64,000 nucleotides of DNA, taken from the NCBI RefSeq assembly GCF_006125015.1, contig NZ_SZZN01000001.1, positions 1,674,001-1,738,000 of the forward strand. The letters run 5' to 3'. The notes below the pieces were generated by a model, which had not been told where the DNA came from, searched no databases, and worked only from the letters and a program-made list of their open reading frames with translations. A program made the position numbers and the translations under genes. Positions 35,421 through 44,229 of the stretch are shown here, piece by piece (within the stretch, counting starts at the first letter, position 1; each line of letters opens with the position of its first letter). Source of the DNA: Roseovarius arcticus (GTDB lineage: Bacteria > Pseudomonadota > Alphaproteobacteria > Rhodobacterales > Rhodobacteraceae).

Positions 35421-36551
35421 GTGGACGACCTGCCATCCATTCGCCGTTCGCTACAGGTTTTGGTGCTCATAGCCTTGTTCGTGACGGCCTACTTCGCGAG
35501 GGACCTGATCCTGCCCATCGTCCTTGGTTTCCTTCTCGCGCTAACGCTCAGCCCTGTATCCCGCGGTTTACACCGCGCAGGAATGCCGCATGCGGCTTCG
35601 GGCTTCGTGCTGATAGCCGCGACAGCCGTTCTAGTTCTTGGGATCATTGGCGGATCGGCCGGAACTGTTGCCCTTTGGAGCGACGAAATCCCCAAGATGG
35701 GTGTTGAGATACAGCAAAAGCTGCGCGGCATGGCGGACGCCGTTGAAGAAGTTCGTGCCGCGACAGCCGAAGTTGAAAAGATCGGAAAGGAAGAAAACGG
35801 CGGCGAGACGTCGGAAGTGCAGGAAGTGGTGGTCAAAGCACCAACCCTGCTCAGCAGTGCTTTCAACACAGTGACACAGTTTGGCGCCACCCTCGCCGTT
35901 ACCCTGATCCTTGCATTGTTCCTGCTGTCCTCTGGCGAATTGTTCTATCTCAAGCTGGTGCAGGCCATGCCAACAATGGCGGAAAAGAAACGCGCGCTCA
36001 GTACCGTCTACGATGTGGAGCGGCGCGTCTCACGGTATCTTTTAACGATTACTATCATCAACGCCTGTTTGGGGTTTGCCATTGGGATTTATTTAGCGGT
36101 GCTGGGACTGCCGAGCGCTTACATCTGGGGCATAGCAGCATTTTTGCTGAATTTTCTGCCCTATTTGGGCGGCTTCATCGGCGCAGTGCTGGTCGGCGCA
36201 TTTTCAATCGTGACCTTCGACTCACTCGGCTATGCGTTGCTGGCGCCGCTGGGATATCAGATACTCACGGGGATCGAAGGCCAGCTGATAACGCCTTGGC
36301 TGGTGGGTCGGCGGCTAGAGTTGAACACCGTCGCGGTCTTTCTGACGGTGGTGTTCTGGGGTTGGCTCTGGGGAATACCCGGCGCACTTGTTGCCGTGCC
36401 GTTTTTAGTCGTGTTCAAGGTGGTCTGTGAAAACTTCGAAGCGCTAAACGTCATCGGTAACTTCCTGTCGGGCGAAGCCGTCAAACTTGAAGAAGCGGAT
36501 GAGCCACATGGCTTAGATGCAGACAAAACGGTGCAGGGTGCAGATGTCTGA
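35421..36551 (+). CDS. AI-2E/PerM family transporter
   Basis: A 376-residue membrane protein with about eight TM segments. It has the paired N-terminal helices (LIALFVTAYFARDLILPIVL), a charged cytoplasmic region (AATAEVEKIGKEENGGETSE), and the C-terminal PYLGGFIGAVLVG and GWLWGIPGALVAVPFLVVFK typical of the family. The GTG start at 35421 is preceded by CCGGAGG at good spacing. Family members are proposed exporters of signals or ions; some act as Na+/H+ antiporters. Monocistronic. Confidence 0.88.
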   Translation: MDDLPSIRRSLQVLVLIALFVTAYFARDLILPIVLGFLLALTLSPVSRGLHRAGMPHAASGFVLIAATAVLVLGIIGGSAGTVALWSDEIPKMGVEIQQKLRGMADAVEEVRAATAEVEKIGKEENGGETSEVQEVVVKAPTLLSSAFNTVTQFGATLAVTLILALFLLSSGELFYLKLVQAMPTMAEKKRALSTVYDVERRVSRYLLTITIINACLGFAIGIYLAVLGLPSAYIWGIAAFLLNFLPYLGGFIGAVLVGAFSIVTFDSLGYALLAPLGYQILTGIEGQLITPWLVGRRLELNTVAVFLTVVFWGWLWGIPGALVAVPFLVVFKVVCENFEALNVIGNFLSGEAVKLEEADEPHGLDADKTVQGADV

Positions 36552-36617
36552 CGTGATATCTTAGCGGTTGAAATAGCCGTGCTTGATAAGATAACTTTCT
36601 TAGATCATCAGAGCCGC

Positions 36618-36678
36618 GTCAGTGGTGAAGCCTTAACGAACGCGGGTCGGTAGGTTTGGTCCTTTAGGTATCGATCGG
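36618..36678 (+). repeat. Direct repeat, copy 1 (partner at 49827-49888)
   Basis: GTCAGTGGTGAAGCCTTAAC is followed by GAACGCGGGTCGGTAGGTTT and ends TATCGATCGGG. The partner differs at roughly one base in five. This copy abuts an IS3 transposase tail; the other abuts a decayed PIN-toxin gene. Confidence 0.6.
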
Positions 36679-36679
36679 G

Positions 36680-36895
36680 GGGCGATACCTCGACAACATC
36701 TTCATCGAACGGCTGTGGCGGTCATTGAAGCAAGAGGCCGTCTACCTGCATGAATTACAGGACGGCTTCCAAGCCATAAGCGTGATCAGAGACTGGATCA
36801 GGTTCTACAACACCGGGCGGCCTCACACGGCCCTCGACAAACGGTCCCCCGACGACGCATTCTTCAACGCAGAACGAAACCAAATGGCGGCATGA
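36680..36895 (+). pseudogene. IS3-family OrfB, C-terminal remnant
   Basis: 72 codons ending at TGA 36893-36895 read GRYLDNIFIERLWRSLKQE, then HELQDGFQAISVIRDWIRF, YNTGRPHTALDKRSPDDAFF. This is the conserved end of IS3-group integrase-like transposases (the Glu in the FIERLWRSLKQE block is the last DDE residue). The rest of the element is missing upstream. Different from the IS3 at 62.2-63.5 kb. Confidence 0.8.
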
Positions 36896-37277
36896 AACCA
36901 ACCAGATTGCGTCTTAGCTAAGCCGCAAACCTGTCCTAAAAAGCAGGACCACTTCACCGCCGCGTGTGCAAAGGCGGCTCCCCTCCAAGCCATGAAATGA
37001 TGCCACCTCGGCGCTCACAGGTTCGGCAGCGTCCGCACTGGCGGAGTTATCGCGCAAGCGCTGGCACCGTGCCACAGGCGACACGTGAAAGCGCCCCGCT
37101 ACGACAGCCACAGATTTATGGCCGGATACTCTGGACGTTGATGCCACAGATGTCGATGTCGCCATCGCCCGAACAGAGCCGCCCTACGACGGCAGGCCGC
37201 TGATAAACGAGATCGAGCAGCTCTATATCGACAGCATCCACACCTGGCATTCCTTCCAGTTTGGCGTTTGGTCCGCG
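36896..37277 (+). other. Gap with unassigned open frame overlapping cusA end
   Basis: A plus-strand frame from about 37090 to TAA 37321-37323 reads LDVDATDVDVAIARTEPPYD, then GRPLINEIEQLYIDSIHTWH, with protein-like composition but no clear start. Its last ~45 bases are antisense to the 3' end of the efflux gene. Possibly the 3' remnant of a gene truncated by the cus operon's arrival. Unidentified. Confidence 0.3.
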
Positions 37278-40200
37278 TCATTCCGCCAAGATGGCAATTG
37301 TGCCCGGCTGGGCTGGGCGTAACACTTCGCGATTGACCCGCTTCAAGGCCAATCGTTTCCAGATCACAAAGATCGACGGGATCACGAATAGGGTCAGCAT
37401 TGTCGCGGTTGCCATACCGCCCACCATGGGTGCTGCAATTCGTTGCATAATCTCCGAGCCGGTGCCTGTACCGTACATAATTGGGATCAAGCCCGCAAAA
37501 ATTGTCGCAACGGTCATAATCTTGGGGCGTACGCGTAAAAGGGCCCCCTCAAATACGACCTCCTCGACATCGACACGGGTCATCGGCCTCGCCTCAAGCG
37601 TCGCCTGCCCCTTTCGCTTGTCCCAAGCAAGATTGAGATAGAGCAGCATGACGATAGCCGTCTCGACCGCCACACCCGCAAGCGCAATGAAGCCGACCAG
37701 CACGGCGACGGAGATGTCGAAACTGAGATACCACAGGAACCACACACCCCCGGCAAGCGCCACGGGAAGGGCGGCAAGGATGATCCCCACTTCAATCACG
37801 CGGTTGAACGCCAAGAACAGCATTAGCGTTATGATGAGCAGGGTCGCGGGGGCGACCAGTTTCAACCGCTCTTGCATCCGCTCAATATACTCGTACTGGC
37901 CCGACCATTTGATAGAATAGCCCGGCGGCAGCGTGACCTTATCGGCCACGAGCGCACGCGCCTCCGTCACGTATCCGCCCAGATCGCGCCCGGCGATGTC
38001 GATAAAGACAAAGCCTGTACGCCGCGCGTTTTCGGACCGGATCATTCCGGGGCCGTCGACGATCTTGATCTCGGCCAGCGCACCCAGCGGGATATGCGCC
38101 CCCGATGGTGTGACGACGGGCAAATCGCGCAACGTCTCGGGGCTATCCCGCCACTCCTGCGGATAGCGCATATTGATCGGATATCGTTCCAGCCCCTCGA
38201 CGGATTCCGAAACCTGCATCCCGCCGATGGCGGTCTGGACCACCTCTTGGACGTCCCGCACACTCATCATGTAGCGGGCAGCCGCATCACGATCGGCGTT
38301 AATCTCGATAAAGCGCCCGCCGATGGGCCGCTCGGCGTAGGCCGAGGCGGTGCCGTCAATGCCAGCAACGATGCGCTCGACCTCAATACCGATCTCTTCG
38401 ATCACTTTCAGGTCAGCGCCCGATATCTTGACGCCAACGGGCGTCTTGATGCCGGTCGCCAGCATGTCGATGCGGTTCTTGATCGGCTGGATCCAAACGT
38501 TGGTCACGCCGGGGATCTTCACCGCGCGGTCTAACTCGCCCCGGATAAGGTCCATCGTCATGCCCTCGCGCCAGTCTGCCTCAGGCTTTAGCTGGATCGT
38601 CGTTTCGATCATCGTCAGGGGCGCGGGGTCGGTCGCGGTGTCCGCGCGGCCCAGCTTGCCGTGGACTGTCAAAACCTCGGGGATGGTGGCGATCATCCGG
38701 TCGCTCTGTTGCAGAACCTCACGCGCTTTACCGATAGACACGCCCGGATAAAGCGTTGGCATATAAAGCAAATCACCCTCGTTCAACTCGGGCATGAACT
38801 CGCTCCCGATACGTTGGAGGGGCCACCACATGGACGCTACCAGCAGGCCTGCCAGAAGGGTCGTCGCCCAAGGCCACGCGACGGCAGCATCCAGAAATGG
38901 GCGGTAGACCCATATGATGACCCGGTTCAACGGGTTCTTTCGCTCAGGGATAATACGCCCCCGTACGAAGTATCCCATCAACACCGGGACCAGCGTGATC
39001 GACAGAATTGCCGCCGCCGCCATTGCGTAGGTCTTGGTGAAAGCCAGCGGTTTGAACAATCGACCTTCTTGGCTCTCCAACACAAATACGGGTAGAAAGC
39101 TGACGGTGATAATTGCGAGAGAATAGAACAACGCCGGTCCGACTTCGGAGGCGCATTCGCTGACGATCCGCCAACGGTTCTCGTTGGTCAGCTTCTCGTT
39201 TTCTAGCCTTCGATGCATCGCCTCAATCATTACGATGGCGGCATCGACCATCGCGCCGATGGCGATAGCAATACCGCCCAGCGACATGATGTTGGCATTC
39301 ACGCCCTGCAGTTTCATGACGATGAATGCGGCAGAGATGCCCAGCGGCAAGGATACCAGTATCACCAGAGATGAACGGATGTGCAAAAGGAACGCGGCGC
39401 AAACCAGAATGACGACGATGAATTCCTCAGTCAGTTTCTTGCGCAGGTTGTCGATGGCACGTTCAATCACGCCCGCCCGGTTGTAGGTGGTCACGATCTC
39501 GACCCCCTCAGGCAGGCTGGTGCGCAACTCTTCGATACGCGCCTCAACGGCCTTGATTGTGGCCAGCGCGTTGCCACCCCAGCGCAGGATAACGACGCCG
39601 CCCACCGCGTCGCCCTCGCCGTTCAGTTCGCCCACACCGCGGCGCATCTCAGGGCCGAGGCGGATGTCGGCCACGTCCTCTAAAGTGACGGCCGCGCCGC
39701 GCGTATTCACCATCAGTGGCGCTTTGGCGAGGTCGGCCAACTCGTTGATGTAGCCAGTCGAGCGGACCATGAACTCGGCCTCGCCCATCTCGATCACGCT
39801 GCCACCCGTCTCGCGGTTTGCATCCTCAATCGCGCTGCGGATCTGGGCGAGCGTTACGTCGTAGGCGCGCAGTTTGTTCGGGTCGATCACGACCTGATAT
39901 TGCTTGACCATGCCGCCGATCGTGGCGACCTCGGACACGCCCTCGACTGTTTGCAACTCATATTTCAAAAACCAGTCCTGCAACGTGCGCAGCTCAGACA
40001 GATCATGCCCGCCGGTCCGGTCGATAAGGGTATATTGATATATCCAGCCCACGCCCGTCGCATCCGGGCCCAGCTGCGGCGACACGTCCGCCGGCAGGTT
40101 TGCGGTGATCTGGCCCAGATATTCCAGCACGCGCGTGCGGGCCCAGTAGAGATCGGTGCCATCCTCGAAAACCACATAGACATAGCTGTCGCCAAAGAAC

Positions 40201-40457
40201 GAAAATCCGCGCACGTCGGTCGCGCCGGGTACGGCCAGCATCGCGGTCGCAATGGGATAGGTAATTTGGTCCTCGACAACCTGAGGCGCCTGACCTGCAT
40301 AGGGCGTACGCACGATGACCTGCACGTCCGACAGATCCGGGATAGCGTCCACCGGCGTTGCACGAATGGCCCAGACGCCAGCGACGCCCATCATGACTGC
40401 AAGCGCTAGGATAATGACGCGGTTCGCAATCGACGCCCGGATTATCGCGCGGATCAT
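37278..40457 (-). CDS. cusA: CusA/CzcA-type heavy-metal RND efflux pump
   Basis: A 1059-residue inner-membrane RND transporter. N-terminal IIRASIANRVIILALAVMMG is TM1; the porter domain has DAIPDLSDVQVIVRTPYAGQ; TM4 carries the proton-relay Asp in IAIGAMVDAAIVMIEAMHRR, a heavy-metal-efflux signature. Many Met residues occur in the periplasmic loops. Exports Cu(I)/Ag(I) by proton antiport with an adaptor and an outer-membrane channel. The start overlaps the adaptor's stop by four bases (ATGA), so the two are translationally coupled. No outer-membrane CusC/TolC gene is in the operon. Metal choice (Cu/Ag rather than Co/Zn/Cd) is supported mainly by the CusF domains of the adaptor. Confidence 0.9.
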   Translation of the reverse strand: MIRAIIRASIANRVIILALAVMMGVAGVWAIRATPVDAIPDLSDVQVIVRTPYAGQAPQVVEDQITYPIATAMLAVPGATDVRGFSFFGDSYVYVVFEDGTDLYWARTRVLEYLGQITANLPADVSPQLGPDATGVGWIYQYTLIDRTGGHDLSELRTLQDWFLKYELQTVEGVSEVATIGGMVKQYQVVIDPNKLRAYDVTLAQIRSAIEDANRETGGSVIEMGEAEFMVRSTGYINELADLAKAPLMVNTRGAAVTLEDVADIRLGPEMRRGVGELNGEGDAVGGVVILRWGGNALATIKAVEARIEELRTSLPEGVEIVTTYNRAGVIERAIDNLRKKLTEEFIVVILVCAAFLLHIRSSLVILVSLPLGISAAFIVMKLQGVNANIMSLGGIAIAIGAMVDAAIVMIEAMHRRLENEKLTNENRWRIVSECASEVGPALFYSLAIITVSFLPVFVLESQEGRLFKPLAFTKTYAMAAAAILSITLVPVLMGYFVRGRIIPERKNPLNRVIIWVYRPFLDAAVAWPWATTLLAGLLVASMWWPLQRIGSEFMPELNEGDLLYMPTLYPGVSIGKAREVLQQSDRMIATIPEVLTVHGKLGRADTATDPAPLTMIETTIQLKPEADWREGMTMDLIRGELDRAVKIPGVTNVWIQPIKNRIDMLATGIKTPVGVKISGADLKVIEEIGIEVERIVAGIDGTASAYAERPIGGRFIEINADRDAAARYMMSVRDVQEVVQTAIGGMQVSESVEGLERYPINMRYPQEWRDSPETLRDLPVVTPSGAHIPLGALAEIKIVDGPGMIRSENARRTGFVFIDIAGRDLGGYVTEARALVADKVTLPPGYSIKWSGQYEYIERMQERLKLVAPATLLIITLMLFLAFNRVIEVGIILAALPVALAGGVWFLWYLSFDISVAVLVGFIALAGVAVETAIVMLLYLNLAWDKRKGQATLEARPMTRVDVEEVVFEGALLRVRPKIMTVATIFAGLIPIMYGTGTGSEIMQRIAAPMVGGMATATMLTLFVIPSIFVIWKRLALKRVNREVLRPAQPGTIAILAE

Positions 40458-42463
40458 TGGGAGATCTCCTGGTCGTCTGCGATGCCGACAAGGGTCATCG
40501 AAAAGTCAGGGTTGCGCCGCAACATCAGAGTGACCTCTTGATCCTCAAGCAAGGCTGCGGCGTCCACTGACGGATCAATTGCGAAGTCCATCGTCATGCC
40601 GGGCATGCCGATGTCCGTCATCGGGCCGTGAGTGATGTTCGCCATCCCGGCAGCCGCGTCGATCGCGTTAATCGTGCCAGATACAGTGATGGGCGCGTCG
40701 ACGCCCTCGCCCGCGGCGGCCGCGACTACAGACGCCCCTGCCCCCACATCATTCACCATGTCGTCGCCATTGCCCATGGCGTCGCTGCGAACGGCTACCA
40801 CTGTGAACATACCGTCTTCGCCCTTGGCGAGATCGAATTCGACAGGCGTATCGAGCGGAACCGACGCGGGATCAAACCCCGCAACGTTCATGTCCATTTC
40901 CATCGCAGGCCAGCCGAGTTCCGGGATGGGCTCATGGTCAAAAGTCAATTGTCCGTCTGCTGTGACCGCGATGACCGTTCCCTTGCCTGTCGCGGCGATC
41001 CCGTCATCGCGGCCTATTGCGATTAATCCCAGCAGCCCGTCTGCACCGCGTGCGGCGCGAAAGGCGACCTGTTGCCCCGTCTTTAGCCCATCCAGTGCGA
41101 CATCCGAGCGCACAGAAAATTGCGATGTCATTGCCGGCCAGTCCAGAGTTTCCAGAGCACCGTGACTGATCGTCGCAATCCGCGTGTCCGCGTCCAGCGC
41201 GACCAACTCGCCTATGCCGCTGGCTGGCACGTCATCGGTCGGCGCCATGCGCATAAGTCCTGCGCTCAGCGCGCTTTCGCTGTCGATCAGGAACTGCGCG
41301 GAGGCGACGACCTCCTCGCCCGGTGCGAGGCCCTGAACCACCTCGGTACGCCCACCCTCGCCAAATTCATCGCGCAGCCCCGTTGTGATAAGGCGCGGCT
41401 TGAAGGTGCCCTCCCCGGTTTTCAGGATGACACGCTCGGCGGTCCCAGTACGAATGATTGCCTCGGTGGGAACAGTTAGCGCGGTGCGCGTTTCGTTCGG
41501 GATCAGGCTGACCGCACCAAACATGTTGGGCCGCAAAAGCCCTTCGGAATTATCGAACTGCAAGCGGACAGGTAGGGTGCGGGTCTGGGCGTCAAGCTCG
41601 GGGTAAATGTAGTCGATTGTCCCCTCAAAGGTCCGCCCGCTTAAATGGTCGAATGTGGCGACGGCGCGCATGTCCTCAGTCAGGCGGGCGATGTCGCGCT
41701 CGAACACGTCGACGATCAGCCAAACGGCGCTGAGATCGGTCAGAGATGCGGCACGGGTTGCGGGTTGCAAAAACATCCCGTCTGCAGCCTCAAGTGAGAT
41801 AATGACGCCATCCTGGGGCGCAAGCACCTCAATATTGCGCGCAAGCGTTCCGCTTGTCTCAATCCGCTTTATCTGCTGATCCGACATTCCTTGGCTCAGC
41901 AAGGCGTTACGCGCGGCATCAATGATCCGTTTATCACCGGCCTCTATTGCGCGAACCAAATCGCTACTCGACGATCCGATTGTGGGTGAGAACATCTCAA
42001 AGAGGATGTCGCCCTCTTTGACCGGATCACCAACAGCCCGCACGTTGAGCACCTCAATCCATCCCTCGACGCGGGTGTGAACATGGCTTGTCAGATGCTC
42101 ATCATACCCGACGAAGCCGACGGTCTCGATCTGCCTTGATATCTCGGATGTCTTGGCGATGGCTGTGCGGACACCGATCGCGTTAATCTCGGCCGATGAC
42201 AAAATCACTTCTGCCGCATCGGCAGACGGCTCCTCCCCCGCGTAGACCGGTATCAGGTCCATACCCATGGGCGATTTGCCCGGGATGGGTTGCCTGAAAT
42301 TCGGGTCCATCGGAGCGACCCAATAGAGCACGTCCGGCCCCGCGGTTTCCGTTTTTTCCGCCGGGCTCAGATAAACCCTTTCCAGATAAATGCCGCCGGC
42401 TGCGCCTATAACAAGTGCCAGAACCGCAAGGGCCGAATATCGTCCGCTCATGTTGTACCTCAA
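40454..42463 (-). CDS. cusB: CusB-type adaptor with three C-terminal CusF-like domains
   Basis: A 669-residue membrane-fusion protein. Signal anchor ~8-28. A heavy-metal-binding domain ~45-78 (YWVAPMDPNFRQPIPGKSPM, lacking the usual Cys). Barrel-sandwich, hairpin and beta-barrel ~100-400. Three CusF-like OB domains follow (~418-492, 493-561, 592-669). CusF binds Cu(I)/Ag(I) with H-x7-W-xx-M-x-M. Domain 2 keeps all four (H510, W518, M521, M523). Domain 1 has Ser for the last Met (H434, W442, M445, S447). Domain 3 has Met for Trp (H612, M620, M623, M625). One CusF domain on CusB is known; three is unusual. First of the two coupled efflux genes, after a small exported protein. Confidence 0.9.
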   Translation of the reverse strand: MRYNMSGRYSALAVLALVIGAAGGIYLERVYLSPAEKTETAGPDVLYWVAPMDPNFRQPIPGKSPMGMDLIPVYAGEEPSADAAEVILSSAEINAIGVRTAIAKTSEISRQIETVGFVGYDEHLTSHVHTRVEGWIEVLNVRAVGDPVKEGDILFEMFSPTIGSSSSDLVRAIEAGDKRIIDAARNALLSQGMSDQQIKRIETSGTLARNIEVLAPQDGVIISLEAADGMFLQPATRAASLTDLSAVWLIVDVFERDIARLTEDMRAVATFDHLSGRTFEGTIDYIYPELDAQTRTLPVRLQFDNSEGLLRPNMFGAVSLIPNETRTALTVPTEAIIRTGTAERVILKTGEGTFKPRLITTGLRDEFGEGGRTEVVQGLAPGEEVVASAQFLIDSESALSAGLMRMAPTDDVPASGIGELVALDADTRIATISHGALETLDWPAMTSQFSVRSDVALDGLKTGQQVAFRAARGADGLLGLIAIGRDDGIAATGKGTVIAVTADGQLTFDHEPIPELGWPAMEMDMNVAGFDPASVPLDTPVEFDLAKGEDGMFTVVAVRSDAMGNGDDMVNDVGAGASVVAAAAGEGVDAPITVSGTINAIDAAAGMANITHGPMTDIGMPGMTMDFAIDPSVDAAALLEDQEVTLMLRRNPDFSMTLVGIADDQEISQ

Positions 42464-42540
42464 TCCCGACTACCGCAAAGGCGCCGTCTTCAATGAATAA
42501 ATAATGCGCGCTCGCAGAAGACGGGCGCGCCAGATAATTA

Positions 42541-42942
42541 TCAGACGCTTTGCGGGGGGCGGTCTTGGGTGGGTCCGGATAGGGACGGAAGTTTCGTCCC
42601 AGAATCGAAGCAGCGCTCTATGGGCAGCAGCGTGCTAACCGGAACGGGCATTGGCGCCTCGACAGACACATTGACGCTCCACATCGCTGGCATGCACTGC
42701 ATGGCGGAGCCAAGTTCGCCCTTAGCATGAGAGAGCGCATGTGCCGTGCCCTGTGACTGGCCGGAGCGTATCGCGCAGTCGTCGGGGCAAGTTGCCTCGA
42801 CTGAAATGTCGGTATGGCAATTCAACGAATTTGATGCGGCCGCGGGGAGTATCACCTGCAGCAAAAACATGAGGACAAGCAGCAGAACACCAGTTGGCCT
42901 CAAGGCCGCTTGAAGATCGAATTTTAGATGTAGTTCTGCCAT
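42541..42942 (-). CDS. Small membrane/exported protein ahead of cusBA
   Basis: A 133-residue protein with one N-terminal hydrophobic segment (GVLLLVLMFLLQVILPAAAS, residues ~18-37), either a signal peptide or an anchor. It is then Cys/His/Met-containing (NSLNCHTDISVEATCPDDCA, AMQCMPAMW). The Cys, His and Met content and the position 77 bases upstream of cusB suggest a periplasmic metal-related accessory protein, as small exported proteins often lead cus operons. No family recognised with certainty. Confidence 0.65.
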   Translation of the reverse strand: MAELHLKFDLQAALRPTGVLLLVLMFLLQVILPAAASNSLNCHTDISVEATCPDDCAIRSGQSQGTAHALSHAKGELGSAMQCMPAMWSVNVSVEAPMPVPVSTLLPIERCFDSGTKLPSLSGPTQDRPPQSV

Positions 42943-43287
42943 ACTGGTCGTGTGTCGATAAAATGCGTCACGGTCAATTCAGAAACTTGTGATCGTATCG
43001 CACTGAGCGGCTGACAAAACAGTGAACTTTCCGCCGACAAGCGCGATCAATTGAGTGGCGAAGCCTGTCTCTTCACCTCGAAAACGGGATTTTCTAAATG
43101 GAAAACTCAATCGCCTCCCGCATATTCGAAACAAACAAATAGTCTGATAGTTCCATCTTTAAAAGTTCAGCACTCAGGATCAGGCGGCTTTGTTCGCACA
43201 TTGGACTTTCACCGTGAAATTTACGCGATGGTTTGGGGCGACCTGATCGGGCCGCCTGCCGACACCGCAAGACGGAGTGATGCGTCA

Positions 43288-43440
43288 GCCTCTCGCTTTG
43301 CGCTCTACTGTAGCATCAGCGTAGCACCAAGTATTGCGCCGAAAAGCTCTAACGCCCCTCGGGGCGATAGAGCTTTGATAGTTTTTGATAACTTTGGTTG
43401 CGGGAGGGTGCAGCCGCCGTCTCTTGACAGTTATTGACTG
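43288..43440 (+). repeat. Structured non-coding element, copy B
   Basis: Homologous to copy A at 25651-25800. Its hairpin is AGCTCT (43345-43350) and GCCC (43354-43357), loop CTCG, then GGGC (43362-43365) and AGAGCT (43369-43374): different bases from copy A but still paired. It is followed by TTTGATA, then GGTTGC-GGGAGGGT-GCAGCC as a second small hairpin (from 43396). The rest of the gap 42943-43590 shows no gene; GATCAGGCGGCTTTGTTCG at about 43178 looks like an IS5-type end remnant. Confidence 0.5.
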
Positions 43441-43590
43441 CTGACGTCCGCTTCATACTAGGGGTGGTGCGCCCCAATCGAGTGGTATCTCTGGCGACGC
43501 CGACATCAGTCTGATACCGTCAGAGACTACTGCAGAAAAATACCCATATGTAACTATGGTACTCAGGCCTACTATCAAAACTTAATAGAA

Positions 43591-43881
43591 TTAATTACCC
43601 GCCCCTGGATGCATGGCATCGAGAGCCTCCATGAAATCCTTTTCGGAGTTACTTTGACAAATCTCAACGGTCCCTGCGTAGATTTTGTCAGCACCGGTCG
43701 CAGCTTCTCGTGCGGCTTCGCGTCCTCCTGCGGCTTCGCGCTCAACCATAACTCCCATTACGACGCCCTTTCTGCCGTCTTCACTCATCTCCAGAAATTC
43801 TCCGCAATTCATAGCCATTGCAGGGTGAGATAAAACGACAGAAACAGTTACGATCGCGGTGACTCGAATTAAGGCTCTCAT
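43591..43881 (-). CDS. Small periplasmic HdeA-like protein
   Basis: A 96-residue protein with a Sec signal peptide (MRALIRVTAIVTVSVVLSHP, cleavage after AMA). The mature part is ~73 residues with two cysteines (NCGEFLEMSEDGRKG and EICQSNSEKDFMEAL) framing a helical Glu/Arg/Ala-rich region. The C...C spacing and the CGEFLEM...D..RKGVVMG opening recall HdeA/HdeB acid-stress chaperones. Assignment moderate. Monocistronic; 348 bases upstream contain no other gene. Confidence 0.6.
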   Translation of the reverse strand: MRALIRVTAIVTVSVVLSHPAMAMNCGEFLEMSEDGRKGVVMGVMVEREAAGGREAAREAATGADKIYAGTVEICQSNSEKDFMEALDAMHPGAGN

Positions 43882-44193
43882 AACAATCTCCTTTTCTATA
43901 TTTGAATTTTTATGACTTTCAGCTATTTATAAATATCACATTACGAGAAATTCTTCATACCTTTCTTTGGCAATTATTACCCATCGTGAAGTTTACGTTT
44001 CTCAGTTTCACTTTTTTGTGCTTTGGAGCAGGTACAACAAGAAACGCCGTATAATCTTAAGCACCGAGTACACAAAAATTCTGTGGAAGATTAGTTCGGG
44101 CTTCGGTGATCTCCGCGATACGGATATTGATCTTTACTCCACCGACCTATGCAGAGATTCAAAACCCCATCGCCGTTTTGAACGGCTATGCTT

Positions 44194-44226
44194 GGGCGCC
44201 GCCAAAGGCGGGCGCCCATTCTTTTA
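44194..44226. terminator. Hairpin terminator, possibly bidirectional
   Basis: GGGCGCC-GCC, loop AAA, GGC-G-GGCGCCC (44194-44217), followed on the plus strand by ATTCTTTT. On the minus strand it begins a few bases after the stop of the hydrolase gene ending at 44230, so it most likely terminates that gene, although the T-run favours the plus direction. Confidence 0.6.
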
Positions 44227-44229
44227 ACG

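Noticed and set aside
43178..43260. IS5-type terminal repeat (GATCAGGCGGCTTTGTTCG)
   Set aside because: Only one end-like word is present and no transposase sequence is nearby; too little to annotate.
43396..43420. tRNA-like 3' end (GGTTGCGGGAGGGTGCA)
   Set aside because: Resembles the reverse complement of a tRNA acceptor end, but no T-arm, anticodon arm or D-arm follows on either strand.
43967..44227. 86-codon plus-strand frame ending in the hairpin before the hydrolase gene
   Set aside because: No ribosome-binding site, odd composition, and it ends inside the terminator hairpin.
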